DNA of 64,000 bases from Armatimonadia bacterium (lineage in GTDB: Bacteria > Armatimonadota > Zipacnadia > Zipacnadales > JABUFB01). Position 1 is the first letter of the stretch. Each line of letters begins with the position of its first letter. The position numbers and the translations under genes are program-made. The DNA is taken from contig JBDKVB010000165.1 of the NCBI GenBank assembly GCA_039679385.1, positions 1 through 64,000 on the forward strand, given 5' to 3'. The notes under the pieces were generated by a model. It was not told the origin of the DNA, made no database searches, and saw only the letters and a program-made list of their open reading frames with translations. Shown piece by piece: positions 55,733 through 64,000 of the stretch.

Positions 55733-56518
55733 TCACTCGTACTTGAGCACAACCACGCGCACGGTCTCACCGGGCAGGTCAGAAGGATGCACCTGGAAGG
55801 CGGCAGCAGCCGGCTTCTCGACCTTCCACGTCGGCGGGACCGCCGCGAGCAAGGCGTCGATCGAGGCCACCGGTGACTTCGGGATCGCAGGCGTCTTGTA
55901 GTGCATGGGCAGCACTATCCGTGCTTCGAGCCGGCGGATCACCTGCACCGCCTGCGGCGCGTCGATGGTGTAGAAGCCGCCGACAGGAACCATGAGCACG
56001 TCGACGCGGCCAAGGGCCTCCATCTGCTCCTCCGTCAGCACGTGACCCAGGTCGCCCAGATGCGCGATCCTCAGGCCGCCCATCTGCCAGACGAAAACGG
56101 TGTTCGGTCCCCGAGCAGCGCCCTGCTGCGCATCGTGATAGGTTGCCACTCCCTTGAAGCGCAAGCCCGCTGTCTCATGCATGCCCGTTCCGCGCAAAGC
56201 GATAGGATGGCCCAGCACGTTCTCGATCCCGTTGTGGTCGCGGTGTTCGTGGGTGATCAGGCAGACCTGCGGCTCCGCTCCTGGACGAGGGTATCCGTAC
56301 CCTTCCGGAAAGGGGTCGGTCATGACGCACGTGCCTTCTCGATCGGTGATCGAGAAGCAAGCGTGACCCCACCAGCGTATCGTGACGCCATCGTCCTGAG
56401 CTTGCCCCTGCTCGGCCGGTGCTTCCTTCGTCTGAGACGCTGCGACTCCGGGCAGGGCTGCGGCGATCAGCACCACACCTGACAGCAAGAGCAACTGCGC
56501 ACCTGCTGCAGCTACCAT
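55733..56518 (-). CDS. Exported metallo-beta-lactamase-fold hydrolase (UlaG-like)
   Basis: GGAGG eight bases before the ATG at 56516-56518 sets the start and exposes a signal peptide (AQLLLLSGVVLIAAALPGVAAS). The 261-residue enzyme has the metal motif H90-E-H92-R-D94-H95, an HLGDLGH segment, and a late LPMHYKTP histidine, the layout of UlaG-type MBL hydrolases. UlaG relatives cleave lactones such as ascorbate-6-phosphate, but exported members have unknown substrates. It is convergent with the FAD oxidoreductase (17 bases apart) and divergent from the AraC regulator. Confidence 0.85.
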   Translation of the reverse strand: MVAAAGAQLLLLSGVVLIAAALPGVAASQTKEAPAEQGQAQDDGVTIRWWGHACFSITDREGTCVMTDPFPEGYGYPRPGAEPQVCLITHEHRDHNGIENVLGHPIALRGTGMHETAGLRFKGVATYHDAQQGAARGPNTVFVWQMGGLRIAHLGDLGHVLTEEQMEALGRVDVLMVPVGGFYTIDAPQAVQVIRRLEARIVLPMHYKTPAIPKSPVASIDALLAAVPPTWKVEKPAAAAFQVHPSDLPGETVRVVVLKYE

Positions 56519-56652
56519 CGTCACCACCTCCGGGTCCTGAACTTCGACGGTCACGAGACCAGTCCCTGCAACCTCTGTCGCGTGGTCACGAAGGAGGAAG
56601 GGAGGCCTGGTGTACGCCACAGGCCGCTGGTGGAGACGAAGGTCGGCACCAG

Positions 56653-56696
56653 TCCCTCCTGACAAGGCCGGCCTTCCGGGGCCTTGGCAGGGAGGA
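56653..56696. promoter_or_regulatory. Large dyad overlapping the -35 of the AraC-type gene
   Basis: Two 17-base arms (56653-56669 and 56680-56696) form 14 Watson-Crick pairs plus one wobble across a 10-base centre. A perfect 12-bp palindrome AAGGCCGGCCTT (56664-56675) is nested inside. The right arm covers the -35 hexamer, as expected for an operator. Confidence 0.5.
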
Positions 56697-56712
56697 GCGC
56701 TTCAGGTATCAT
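56684..56712 (+). promoter_or_regulatory. Sigma70-type promoter of the PocR-AraC regulator gene
   Basis: TTGGCA (56684-56689, 5 of 6) and TATCAT (56707-56712, 5 of 6) are separated by 17 bases. The start near 56719 lies 48 bases before the ATG. Confidence 0.65.
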
Positions 56713-56766
56713 CGCCCCAGGCCGCCTGCGGGCGCTGTTCACTCATCACCTACGCACGGTTAGCGC

Positions 56767-57969
56767 ATGACCGCTCCACCGGTGCCACGATCACCTCTGA
56801 CGCCCCTGCCCACAGCGGAGAACCTCCGCAGCCGCTTCGAGTCGCTGGGGCGCGGATACTCCCAGAGCTGGGGTCTGTGCTGCCTGCTGACAGACGCCAA
56901 TGGCCTCGTGCTGGCCCAGGTTGGCGACTGCAAGTCTGGCTGCGACCGTGAGAGCGAGTGCAACCGCGAGCGGCGACGGGCACTTCGTGAGGCCCTGCGT
57001 TGGGGCGAGCCGACGATGATGCTGTGTCAGCATGGCATGATCCTGTGGGCCGTGCCGGTGATGTACAATGCCGATCTCCTGGGCGGGCTGATGTCTGCAG
57101 CGCCCGATCCCAGTCTCCCTGAGGAGTCGCCGCAACTCACCCCGACGCAGATCCGCCAGGCTGCCCTGGACCTGCTCGCGAAGGCCGAGGAGGCCAACCT
57201 CACCAACGGTGCGCTGCTCGAGCTCCGGCGTGCGGCCGCGCAGCGTGAGTCACGGCGGGCGGAGGCGATTCATGCTCTCAAGGAGCGCGGGCATCATACC
57301 CTTCGCGACGTGTACTTGGTCGAGGAGCCTGCACTGATCGCGGCGATCAAGCGGGGCGATCGTGCGTCGGCAAGGGAGAGCATCAACCGCGTCCTCGTCG
57401 GCCTGTACTTCCTCGGCCGCGAGCGACCCGAGTTGCTCAAGAGCCTGCTGCTGGAGCTTGTGGTGATGATGTCGCGCAGCGCCGTGGAGGCCGGTGGCGA
57501 TCCGGCAGCGCTCCTCGGCGCGAACTACTCTTCCTTCGCCGAACTGGCAAGCCTTGAAGGTGAGGAGGAGCTCTGCGCCTGGCTGGTGGGGATGCTGGAG
57601 CGCATCATGGACGCCATCCACACTCACCACAGCTACCCCATCAGCGCCCTCGTCGGTGCGGCTGTGCAGTACATGGAGGAGCATCTGGGTGAAGACCTCA
57701 ACCGAGACGAGGTCGCCCGAAGGGCCTGCCTTTCGCCCGCCCACTTCAGCCGCGTGGTGAAGCAGACCTACGGCCAGTCCTTCACCGACCTGCTGACCCA
57801 GATGCGCGTGGACAAGGCTCGCGAACGCCTTACTCTCAGCGAAGACAGCATCATCCAGATCGCGCTCGACTGCGGCTTCAGCGACCAGAGCTACTTCACC
57901 AAGGTGTTCAAGAAGCTCGCGGGGCAGACCCCTGGCGAGTACCGCCGCAGTCAGCAGACCATGCGATAG
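56767..57969 (+). CDS. AraC-family transcriptional regulator with PocR-like sensory domain
   Basis: This 400-residue protein has an N-terminal PocR-type domain (~15-110). It shows LLTDANGLVL, cysteines 55, 59 and 65 in GDCKSGCDRESEC, and LCQHGMILWAVPVMYNADLLGG, where C87 and H89 match the C-x-x-G-L/M strand of PocR domains. A helical linker (~130-290) leads to the double helix-turn-helix (~300-395, ARRACLSPAHFSRVVKQTYGQSF and IALDCGFSDQSYFTKVFKK). PocR domains sense small hydrocarbon or polyol ligands. A promoter and dyad lie directly upstream, suggesting autoregulation. No Shine-Dalgarno is evident. Confidence 0.88.
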   Translation: MTAPPVPRSPLTPLPTAENLRSRFESLGRGYSQSWGLCCLLTDANGLVLAQVGDCKSGCDRESECNRERRRALREALRWGEPTMMLCQHGMILWAVPVMYNADLLGGLMSAAPDPSLPEESPQLTPTQIRQAALDLLAKAEEANLTNGALLELRRAAAQRESRRAEAIHALKERGHHTLRDVYLVEEPALIAAIKRGDRASARESINRVLVGLYFLGRERPELLKSLLLELVVMMSRSAVEAGGDPAALLGANYSSFAELASLEGEEELCAWLVGMLERIMDAIHTHHSYPISALVGAAVQYMEEHLGEDLNRDEVARRACLSPAHFSRVVKQTYGQSFTDLLTQMRVDKARERLTLSEDSIIQIALDCGFSDQSYFTKVFKKLAGQTPGEYRRSQQTMR

Positions 57970-58011
57970 CTCCTCTCTCCCCGTTGGCACCTTTCCACAG
58001 CTTTGCGTTGT

Positions 58012-58043
58012 CTCGTGCGCACCAGATTCCCAAAGCGCACGAG
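58012..58043. other. Inverted repeat in the AraC to URO-D gap
   Basis: Perfect 9-bp arms CTCGTGCGC (58012-58020) and GCGCACGAG (58035-58043) surround a 14-base A/C-rich centre, 43 bases after the AraC stop. No U-tract follows. It could be a terminator hairpin or a binding site for a dimer, for example the adjacent regulator, upstream of the URO-D gene. Confidence 0.45.
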
Positions 58044-58133
58044 GCTACCAGAGGATGGTCTCATTCCACCAGGAATCGCGCACCACATCACCACTCTCCT
58101 ATCCCCCAGCGCGGTAGACTCCCACTGTGAGAA

Positions 58134-59303
58134 GTGAACAGAGACGTCGGGACGCAGCCGGCGCACCGATCCGCAGACGGCCTGGCCCTCACTGATATGC
58201 TTCGAGCCGCCCCGGGTCTTCACGGGAGCATCAACTTCATGGGACGCACTCTCTGTCAGCAACTCGCCGAACAGGGGGCCATCCTCCCCATCGGCACCGA
58301 CCTCGTTCTGCGCGAGAAGCCCGATCCTGAGGCCCTTCTGCTCGACGGCACTGAGTTGGGCGCCGTCCTTGTCGAGGCGGCAGCGCGCTACCATACACCG
58401 CTGGCGATGCCGCTCATGGACCTGGAACTGGAGAAGCAATACCTGCTGAAGATGCTCGGGGTTCCGATCCACGAGAGGGCAACCTACCACTTCAGCGAGT
58501 GCCCCGGCGCTGAGGCCCTGGAAACCGTCAAGGCCGCCGTCAACGATCCGCTGACCCCACGCATGCAGGCCACCGTCGAGGCCGTTGCCCGCGTCGCCCA
58601 GGAACCCGACCTCATCCCGGTGGGAATGTGCATCGGCCCCTTCTCGCTCATGACCAAGCTGCTCAGCGACCCGATCCTCCCGATTGCCATGGCTGCGAGT
58701 GGAGTCACTGCCGAGGAAGACGCCGAGATCCGCAGGGTCGAGGAGTGCCTTGAACTGGCGACGCGGGTAGTCCTGCGCTACGCCGACGCCCAGATCAAGG
58801 CCGGTGCGCGACTGATGTTCGTTGCCGAACCGGCCGCCAACAAGGTCTACCTCTCGCCCCGAATGATCGAGGCAGGTTCGGACATCTTCGAGCGCTATGT
58901 GATGCGCTACAACCTGCGACTGCGCTCCCTGCTCGCCGCCTGGGATGTGGGCCTGGTGTTCCACTGCTGCGGCGAGCTGACCGACTATATGGTCGATCAG
59001 TTCACCAAGATCGAGCCGGAGATGCTGAGCCTGGGAAGCTCCCGGTGCCTGTGGGAGGATGCGCAGATCGTCCCGGAGCACATCGTCCTGTTCGGCAACC
59101 TGCCCTCCAAACGCTTCTACTCTGATGCCGACATGCCGGTCGATCAGGTCTCCGCGATGGCTGCGGAGCTCCAGCAGAAGATGCACGCGACGGGGCACCC
59201 CTTCATCCTTGGGACGGAGTGCGACGTCCTCAGCGTTCCCGGTTGCCATGACACCATCGTCTCGAAGGTCGAGGCAATGATGCAGGTCCCGGCAGCCGTC
59301 TAG
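58134..59303 (+). CDS. Uroporphyrinogen decarboxylase-family methyltransferase (MtaA/CmuA-like)
   Basis: This 389-residue barrel protein has the URO-D superfamily layout but zinc-methyltransferase features: H277-C-C279 in VFHCCGELTDYM and a late cysteine (C363 in GTECDVLS or C371). These fit the H-x-C-x(n)-C site of methylcobamide:CoM-type methyltransferases. It is therefore not expected to be HemE. It may move methyl groups from an O- or N-methylated compound to a corrinoid, but no corrinoid protein gene is adjacent. The start is a GTG at 58134 without a good ribosome-binding site; an ATG at 58197 is an alternative. Confidence 0.82.
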   Translation: MNRDVGTQPAHRSADGLALTDMLRAAPGLHGSINFMGRTLCQQLAEQGAILPIGTDLVLREKPDPEALLLDGTELGAVLVEAAARYHTPLAMPLMDLELEKQYLLKMLGVPIHERATYHFSECPGAEALETVKAAVNDPLTPRMQATVEAVARVAQEPDLIPVGMCIGPFSLMTKLLSDPILPIAMAASGVTAEEDAEIRRVEECLELATRVVLRYADAQIKAGARLMFVAEPAANKVYLSPRMIEAGSDIFERYVMRYNLRLRSLLAAWDVGLVFHCCGELTDYMVDQFTKIEPEMLSLGSSRCLWEDAQIVPEHIVLFGNLPSKRFYSDADMPVDQVSAMAAELQQKMHATGHPFILGTECDVLSVPGCHDTIVSKVEAMMQVPAAV

Positions 59304-59339
59304 CCACCCGACCCCATCATCAGCTAGTTCGGTTCGTCT

Positions 59340-59371
59340 CGCCCTCGGCAGCTTTCCGCCGGGGGCGTTTT
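59340..59371 (+). terminator. Intrinsic terminator after the URO-D gene
   Basis: A 10-bp GC stem with one G-U wobble (59340-59349 and 59358-59367), an 8-base loop, then TTTT. It lies 36 bases after the stop at 59303. Confidence 0.8.
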
Positions 59372-59478
59372 GCCTTGTGGCGAAGCGAGAAGGTCCGTAG
59401 CTGTCTCCGGCGGAAGCTTCATCGCTGAAGGCTCCAGGCATCTTCGTACTCACCTCTCCTCAAGGCAGTGATAGCCCC

Positions 59479-60603
59479 ATGCACTTCGACCTTCCGCCCG
59501 ATCACGTGGAGGAGCCGTCGTCGATCCCCAACTTCTGGGTCAGCGCCTTGGAGGACATCGACCAGTTCTTCCACCAGAACGTGCGCCGAGGTACTGTGGA
59601 GACCCTGGGCACCTCTGCTGGTGGTCGCCCGATACGCGCAATCTCCTATGGCCAGGCTCGCAAGGGCCAGGGCACGACGACCTTCTCCGGTTCGCTCGGG
59701 TACGGTGACGTTCGCGCCTACCTGGGACCCGACCATGACAAGAAGGTATACCTGGCCCTCGGAGCGGTGCACGGTGGTGAGTTCGAGGGCGTCGTGGGCA
59801 TCGTGAACCTGGTCAGCATATTGGAGACCGGCTCTGACCTGCGTGGGAGACCGTACCCCGGAATCGTCGAGGCGGCGGCTGCGGTGGATCGGCTGATCCT
59901 CATCCCGGTGGTCAACGTCGACGGTCGGGCGCGGCTGCCGATGCGGATGGCCAGATTCACCGACCAGGACAACTCCCTTCACCAGTACCTGAACACCGGC
60001 GCGAACCTCGACGGCACGAACCTCGGCTGGCCGCAGTGCAAGGAGTTCATCCCGCTGGACTTTGCGACGATCGGATTCCCGGGCGGCTACCCGAACGACG
60101 CCGGTGTGAACCTCCAGCACGATGACTTCTTCGGCAAGCGGCAGCCGGAGACACAGGCCTTGCTGGACTTGTGTGCCCGCGAGCGGCCGGACCTGATCCT
60201 GAACATGCACACCGGCGCTCCTCCGCGCAACTACTACACGCGCATGCACCGACCCTTCCTCGAGCCACGGCTGCAGGAGACCTTCGAGGCGCTGTACCGA
60301 GCCGTCCACGGCGGGCTGACCGAGGCCGGACTGCAGGGCACTCGCGACATGGCGCTCGAGACCGACGTCTCAGCCATGCCAGTGGGAACCTACAACCTCG
60401 ACACGGCTCTGAACCTGCACTGTGGAGCGCTGGCGGTGCTCATCGAGGCTCCCTCTCATGGGTTCGCCGGCCTCGACCGTGAGGGGAGCGTTGTGGTCCA
60501 GACGCCCGACCTGATCCTCGACGCCCAGCTAGTCTGCCATTGCGAGGCCCTGCGTTTCCTGGGTCAGACCGGCGGTCGCAGTCGCTGGCTACCGGGACGC
60601 TGA
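59479..60603 (+). CDS. M14-family zinc carboxypeptidase-like / deacylase
   Basis: This 374-residue enzyme has the M14 zinc set: H98-G-G-E101 (H-x-x-E), H244 in LILNMHTGAP, and the catalytic glutamate E323 in VLIEAPSHG. PVVNVDG near 144-150 matches the N-P-D-G-like loop. There is no signal peptide, unlike digestive carboxypeptidases, and the length resembles succinylglutamate desuccinylase/aspartoacylase-type relatives. It could trim peptides or remove an acyl or amino-acid group from a sugar derivative. The ribosome-binding site is weak (AAGG about 13 bases upstream). It has its own unit after the terminator, and the heparinase gene begins 23 bases on. Confidence 0.82.
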   Translation: MHFDLPPDHVEEPSSIPNFWVSALEDIDQFFHQNVRRGTVETLGTSAGGRPIRAISYGQARKGQGTTTFSGSLGYGDVRAYLGPDHDKKVYLALGAVHGGEFEGVVGIVNLVSILETGSDLRGRPYPGIVEAAAAVDRLILIPVVNVDGRARLPMRMARFTDQDNSLHQYLNTGANLDGTNLGWPQCKEFIPLDFATIGFPGGYPNDAGVNLQHDDFFGKRQPETQALLDLCARERPDLILNMHTGAPPRNYYTRMHRPFLEPRLQETFEALYRAVHGGLTEAGLQGTRDMALETDVSAMPVGTYNLDTALNLHCGALAVLIEAPSHGFAGLDREGSVVVQTPDLILDAQLVCHCEALRFLGQTGGRSRWLPGR

Positions 60604-60626
60604 AGGCACAAAAGGAGCGTGCACGA

Positions 60627-63600
60627 ATGCGAAGGGCAATCCTGCTGCTTACCGTGCTACTCGCAGCCGCCAGTTCAGTGGCGTTCGCACAGACCGAGAC
60701 GCCGGGCATAGACCTGACGGGGGTGCTCACGAACCCCGGCTTCGAGCAGGCGGACAACCGGCCAGACCCGGTAGGCTGGCGTCCCTTCATCAGTGGGCAG
60801 GGCTTCGAGCTGTCCCGGGATGCCTCGGTCGCCCACAAGGAGCAGGCCTCTGCACGCCTGATCGGACGACAGGGCGCTTCGGACCGCTCCTGCTACGGGC
60901 AGATGACGGCAGCGCTGAAGGCTCCCAGGTACCTGCGCCTGCGACTGTGGTACCGCGGCACGGGGTCGAGCGACGGCTTCGTCAGGTATCGGCCCGTGAC
61001 CGGCGTGAAGGTCCCTAACGACGAGTACGGGACCTACCCCTTCCGCGTCAAGCTTCCCGCCGCCGACTGGCAGGAACTCGTCTTCGACGTCAAGACTCCG
61101 GCGGCGGCGCTTGCGGCTGAGAAGGTGCGGCTCGAGGTCAACTTCTACCAGCGCTCCACTGGGACTCTGTGGGTGGATGACGTCTCGCTGGAGGGCTTCG
61201 AGAAGATGCCCTGGACCCTGGCCCTTCAGGAAGACGTGGACCCGCTGGCCCAGCACCGACGACCGGCTGACGGGCTGGTGGTGCAGCAGAATCCGCCGGA
61301 CTTCAGTTGGAGTCCGCAGACGGAAGCGACCGAGTATACCTTTGAGTTGAGTCAGAACCCGGCCTTCCCCGCCGACAAGATGATCCAGCGCAGGCTCAAG
61401 TACATCTACTACAGCCACTCCGCAACCCTCGCTACGGGCACCTGGTACTGGCGCTGGCGCTATGCGACCGAAGACGGCACGCTGTCGGGCTGGAGCCGCA
61501 CGACCAGCTTCACTGTTCCGGCCGAGGCGGTGCCCTTCCCCGTGCCGACGGTGGAGGAGATGCGGCGAGCCGTCCCCGTAAGCCACCCGCGCATCTACAC
61601 CACGGCGGCGCAATTGAGCGCCTTCCGTGCGCCGCTTCAAACTTCGAGGAAACAGTGGTGGGAGACCTACTTCCGCCCAAACGCCGAGCGACTGTTGAAG
61701 GAACCCGTGGCGACCGAGCCGCCGGCGGACTGGATCGTCGGCGCACGGCCCGGTGGTGGGCCACTCACCGATGAGCTGGTGGCGGTGCTCGGCAAGCTGG
61801 AACAGCACTGCTTCCGCATCGCTGACCGCCTCGAGCAGCTTGGATTCGCGTACCTGATCAGCGGCGATCGACGCTACGCTGACGCGGCGATTGCCCAACT
61901 GATGGAGATCTCCAAGTGGGACCCCGAGGGTGTGACCTCCTACCGAAACACCGATCGGAGCTTCCGGGCTCTCACCTTCGAGCCTGCGCTGGCCTACGAC
62001 TGGTGCTGGGAGGCCATGACCCCGGAGCAGCGCCAGACCATCCGCCAGGCCATCGCCAGACGAGGCGCCCTGTTCATCAGCCACTTCCGCGACGGCGCGC
62101 GCCCGCTGTACAAGTACCCCTATGACTCTCATGCAGTGACCGCGCTGAACTACCTCGTGCTCGTCTCGCTGGCCCTGCTGCATGATGAGCCGGTCGCCAC
62201 CGACTGGTTCGACTTCCTGATGTCCGTGTACCCGGCGATGTACCCGCCCTGGGGTGATGAGGACGGTGGCTGGGCGCAGGGCGTCTCGTACTGGAAGTGG
62301 TCCATGCCCGACGGCTGCTGGGTCTACGATGCCCTCAAGAGCCTGATAGGTCTGGACTTCTACCAGAAGGCACACACCCGGAACAACCCGTGGTTCAAGT
62401 TCTACTTCCAGCCGCCCTGGTGCACCAGCAGCCACTTTGGCGACGGCAATCCAGGCGCAGGGGCCGACAGCACCGACCGCGCGAATCTGGCCCACTATGC
62501 CGCGGTCTACAAGGACCCGTACCTGCAGTGGTATGCGCTCACTCCCAAGCCCTACAACCCCAACACCTACGGGCCGTACAGCTACTGGTGGTATGACGAG
62601 CAACTGGCGCCGCGACCGCCGGCTGATCTGCCCCAGGGCAGATGGTTGCGCGACATCGGCTGGGTGGCGATGCACTCGGACCTGTCCGACCCCGACGACC
62701 TTATGCTGATGTTCAAGAGCAGCTCCTACGGCTCCTGGAACCACTCGCAAGCCGACCAGAACAGCTTCGTGGTGTATGGCTACGGCGAGCCGCTGCTCAT
62801 CGACTCGGGCTACTACGACTGGTATGGGAGCCCCCACGATGTGGGCTACACGCGGCAGACGAAGGCCCACAACGACCTCCTCGTGAACGGCGCCGGGCAG
62901 CCGGTCTGGGACAAGGGTGCCACGGGGAGCATCGCCCGGTACTTCTCCAGCCGGCCCTTCGACTACACCTGCGGCGATGCCACGCCCGCCTACAAGGGCG
63001 CCTTGCAGGGCTTCCAGCGGCACATCCTGTACCTGCGGCCCGATGTCTTCATCCTTCTTGACGAGGTGAAGACCGAGACTCCGAGCGAGTTCACCTGGGC
63101 CCTGCACGCGCTTGAGAAGATGCAACTGGAGGATAGCAGGCAGCAAGTGACCGTTCTGCGGGGTGACAGCAGGTGTCAGGTTCGCTTCCTTTCTCCGGAG
63201 CAACTGAAGTTCGAGCTGACCGACCAGTTCACCCCGCCGCCGACCACTCCGCATGCCAATCAGTGGCACCTGTATGCCACCACCGCGACGAAGGCGACGA
63301 GCGCGGTCTTCGTCACAGTGGTCCACCCGTGGCATCCGGGCGAGACAGGCCCACTGGACCTGCAGACACGTCGTGAGGGCGACCGGGTGCTGATCTCGTG
63401 GCCCGGTGGAAGTGCGAAGCTCTGGACCGGTCCCGCAGACAGGCTCCCCGCAGGCGAGAGCCGATTCTCCCTTAGCGGTGACTGGCAGCCCGGTCGGCTC
63501 GCGACGGCGATGGTGGATGGCACGAAACTGGTCCTGGAGACTGCTGACGGACCACGCACGCTCCTGAGCAGCAGTGTGCAGGCAACGGCCTCGGCAGAGC

Positions 63601-64000
63601 TGTCCGGCAAGGACCCGGCGGCAGCCAGGGTCACCCGGGTCACGGTGCAGCTTCAGGAGACCGGAGAGGTGCGCCTTCCCTTCGCCGCCTCGGGCCTTCC
63701 TGATCTCCTGCTTGATGGCAAGCCCCTTGCAGCAGATCAGGCCCTGCCGGGCCAGGGAGAGAACCTCGCCCTGAGGCTTCCTGCGGGCACGCATGTGGTG
63801 GAGGTGAAGTCGGAGGAGATCCCCGCAGCCGCCTCGATAGAGGTGCTGCGGGATGGTCAGCCGGTGCCCACTTCGCTGGAGGCCCTGCGCAGGTGGGATG
63901 GCTCGGTGCTGCAGTGGGGCACGCTCTCCACGGACGCCACCCCGGTTCGAGTGGAGAGCCTGCAGGTACCGGAGGGCGCCCAGGTGTCCCTGGGCCAGGG
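60627..64000 (+). CDS. Secreted heparinase II/III family protein, 3' end beyond the window
   Basis: The frame opens at ATG 60627 with AAAAGGAG upstream and stays open to the window end (1124 codons so far). The N-terminus is a signal peptide (AILLLTVLLAAASSVAFAQ). A jelly-roll CBM (~30-195) is followed by a fibronectin-like DUF4962-type segment (NPPDFSWSPQTEATEYTFELS) and an alpha/alpha toroid with S-H-A-V-T-A-L-N-Y-L. The heparinase II/III beta domain has SWNHSQADQNSFVVYGYGEP and DSGYYDWYGSPHDVGYTRQT, then H-N-D-L-L-V. These carry the His and Tyr residues used for beta-elimination of uronates. A C-terminal beta domain follows. It probably cleaves an acidic polysaccharide outside the cytoplasm. 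The antisense strand also carries a long open frame, which is a composition artefact. Confidence 0.88.
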   Translation, partial: MRRAILLLTVLLAAASSVAFAQTETPGIDLTGVLTNPGFEQADNRPDPVGWRPFISGQGFELSRDASVAHKEQASARLIGRQGASDRSCYGQMTAALKAPRYLRLRLWYRGTGSSDGFVRYRPVTGVKVPNDEYGTYPFRVKLPAADWQELVFDVKTPAAALAAEKVRLEVNFYQRSTGTLWVDDVSLEGFEKMPWTLALQEDVDPLAQHRRPADGLVVQQNPPDFSWSPQTEATEYTFELSQNPAFPADKMIQRRLKYIYYSHSATLATGTWYWRWRYATEDGTLSGWSRTTSFTVPAEAVPFPVPTVEEMRRAVPVSHPRIYTTAAQLSAFRAPLQTSRKQWWETYFRPNAERLLKEPVATEPPADWIVGARPGGGPLTDELVAVLGKLEQHCFRIADRLEQLGFAYLISGDRRYADAAIAQLMEISKWDPEGVTSYRNTDRSFRALTFEPALAYDWCWEAMTPEQRQTIRQAIARRGALFISHFRDGARPLYKYPYDSHAVTALNYLVLVSLALLHDEPVATDWFDFLMSVYPAMYPPWGDEDGGWAQGVSYWKWSMPDGCWVYDALKSLIGLDFYQKAHTRNNPWFKFYFQPPWCTSSHFGDGNPGAGADSTDRANLAHYAAVYKDPYLQWYALTPKPYNPNTYGPYSYWWYDEQLAPRPPADLPQGRWLRDIGWVAMHSDLSDPDDLMLMFKSSSYGSWNHSQADQNSFVVYGYGEPLLIDSGYYDWYGSPHDVGYTRQTKAHNDLLVNGAGQPVWDKGATGSIARYFSSRPFDYTCGDATPAYKGALQGFQRHILYLRPDVFILLDEVKTETPSEFTWALHALEKMQLEDSRQQVTVLRGDSRCQVRFLSPEQLKFELTDQFTPPPTTPHANQWHLYATTATKATSAVFVTVVHPWHPGETGPLDLQTRREGDRVLISWPGGSAKLWTGPADRLPAGESRFSLSGDWQPGRLATAMVDGTKLVLETADGPRTLLSSSVQATASAELSGKDPAAARVTRVTVQLQETGEVRLPFAASGLPDLLLDGKPLAADQALPGQGENLALRLPAGTHVVEVKSEEIPAAASIEVLRDGQPVPTSLEALRRWDGSVLQWGTLSTDATPVRVESLQVPEGAQVSLGQ

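Noticed and set aside
58134-59303. Annotation as HemE uroporphyrinogen decarboxylase
   Set aside because: The H-C-C site and late cysteine fit methyltransferase members, and no other haem genes are near.
60675-63794. Minus-strand open frame of 1039 codons at the window end
   Set aside because: The plus strand encodes a signal peptide and heparinase II/III motifs over the same bases; the antisense frame is low-complexity and domain-free.

Overview
The window is GC-rich bacterial chromosomal DNA and is densely coded. I count 39 protein-coding genes: 37 complete and one cut at each window edge. There are no tRNA, rRNA, CRISPR or transposase genes, and no gene-free stretch longer than 300 bases. 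The content is dominated by secreted carbohydrate-active enzymes with signal peptides, sugar-binding modules and beta-propellers, plus Gfo/Idh/MocA oxidoreductases. SusC/SusD-type porins and phage genes are absent. This profile, with family 4/9-type carbohydrate-binding modules, DUF4091 proteins, beta-galactosidase-trimerisation proteins and a PocR-AraC regulator, fits Armatimonadota or a related polysaccharide-degrading lineage (Planctomycetota or Verrucomicrobiota are alternatives). That placement is an inference from gene content, not a phylogeny.

Layout. 1-4346 (minus): thiamine-diphosphate dehydrogenase E1 alpha and beta, two Gfo/Idh/MocA oxidoreductases, a terminator, and the first 30 codons of a possible aldolase. 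4584-8936 (plus): a giant secreted heparinase-like protein with FG-GAP repeats, converging through a strong terminator on a GH2 beta-galactosidase. 9022-23400 (minus): GH2, GH28-like, DUF4091, a GH42-like enzyme with two carbohydrate-binding modules, a serine hydrolase, a 63-residue protein and a TIM-barrel hydrolase. 23621-26005 (plus): SGNH hydrolase and a GT-C membrane glycosyltransferase. 26052-28424 (minus): GH5-like enzyme. 28593-34439 (plus): PDZ/SHOCT protein, amidohydrolase, PD40-LamG protein and a barrel hydrolase. 34449-36112 (minus): kdgK-eda. 36349-39992 (plus): tex and an oxidoreductase. 40067-45976 (minus): M24 homologue, polysaccharide deacetylase, ASRT-family protein, barrel glycosidase and stand-alone glutamine amidotransferase. 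46236-50378 (plus): two barrel glycosidases with trimerisation domains. 50397-51650 (minus): MFS transporter. 51894-55716 (plus): BNR propeller and FAD oxidoreductase. 55733-56518 (minus): secreted metallo-beta-lactamase-fold protein. 56767-64000 (plus): PocR-AraC regulator, URO-D methyltransferase, M14 carboxypeptidase and a second large heparinase II/III protein running off the window.

How it may work together. Secreted lyases and glycosidases would cut uronate- and galactose-containing polysaccharides outside the cytoplasm. Sugars would enter through transporters mostly encoded elsewhere. Gfo/Idh dehydrogenases would oxidise them, and KDG kinase plus KDPG aldolase would convert 2-keto-3-deoxygluconate to pyruvate and glyceraldehyde-3-phosphate. 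The least explained parts are the 40067-45976 operon (ASRT-family protein without rhodopsin, M24 protein with changed metal ligands, lone glutamine amidotransferase), the orphan E1 pair, and two regulatory arrangements: a terminator-like hairpin in the tex leader and a large dyad on the -35 element of the AraC gene.
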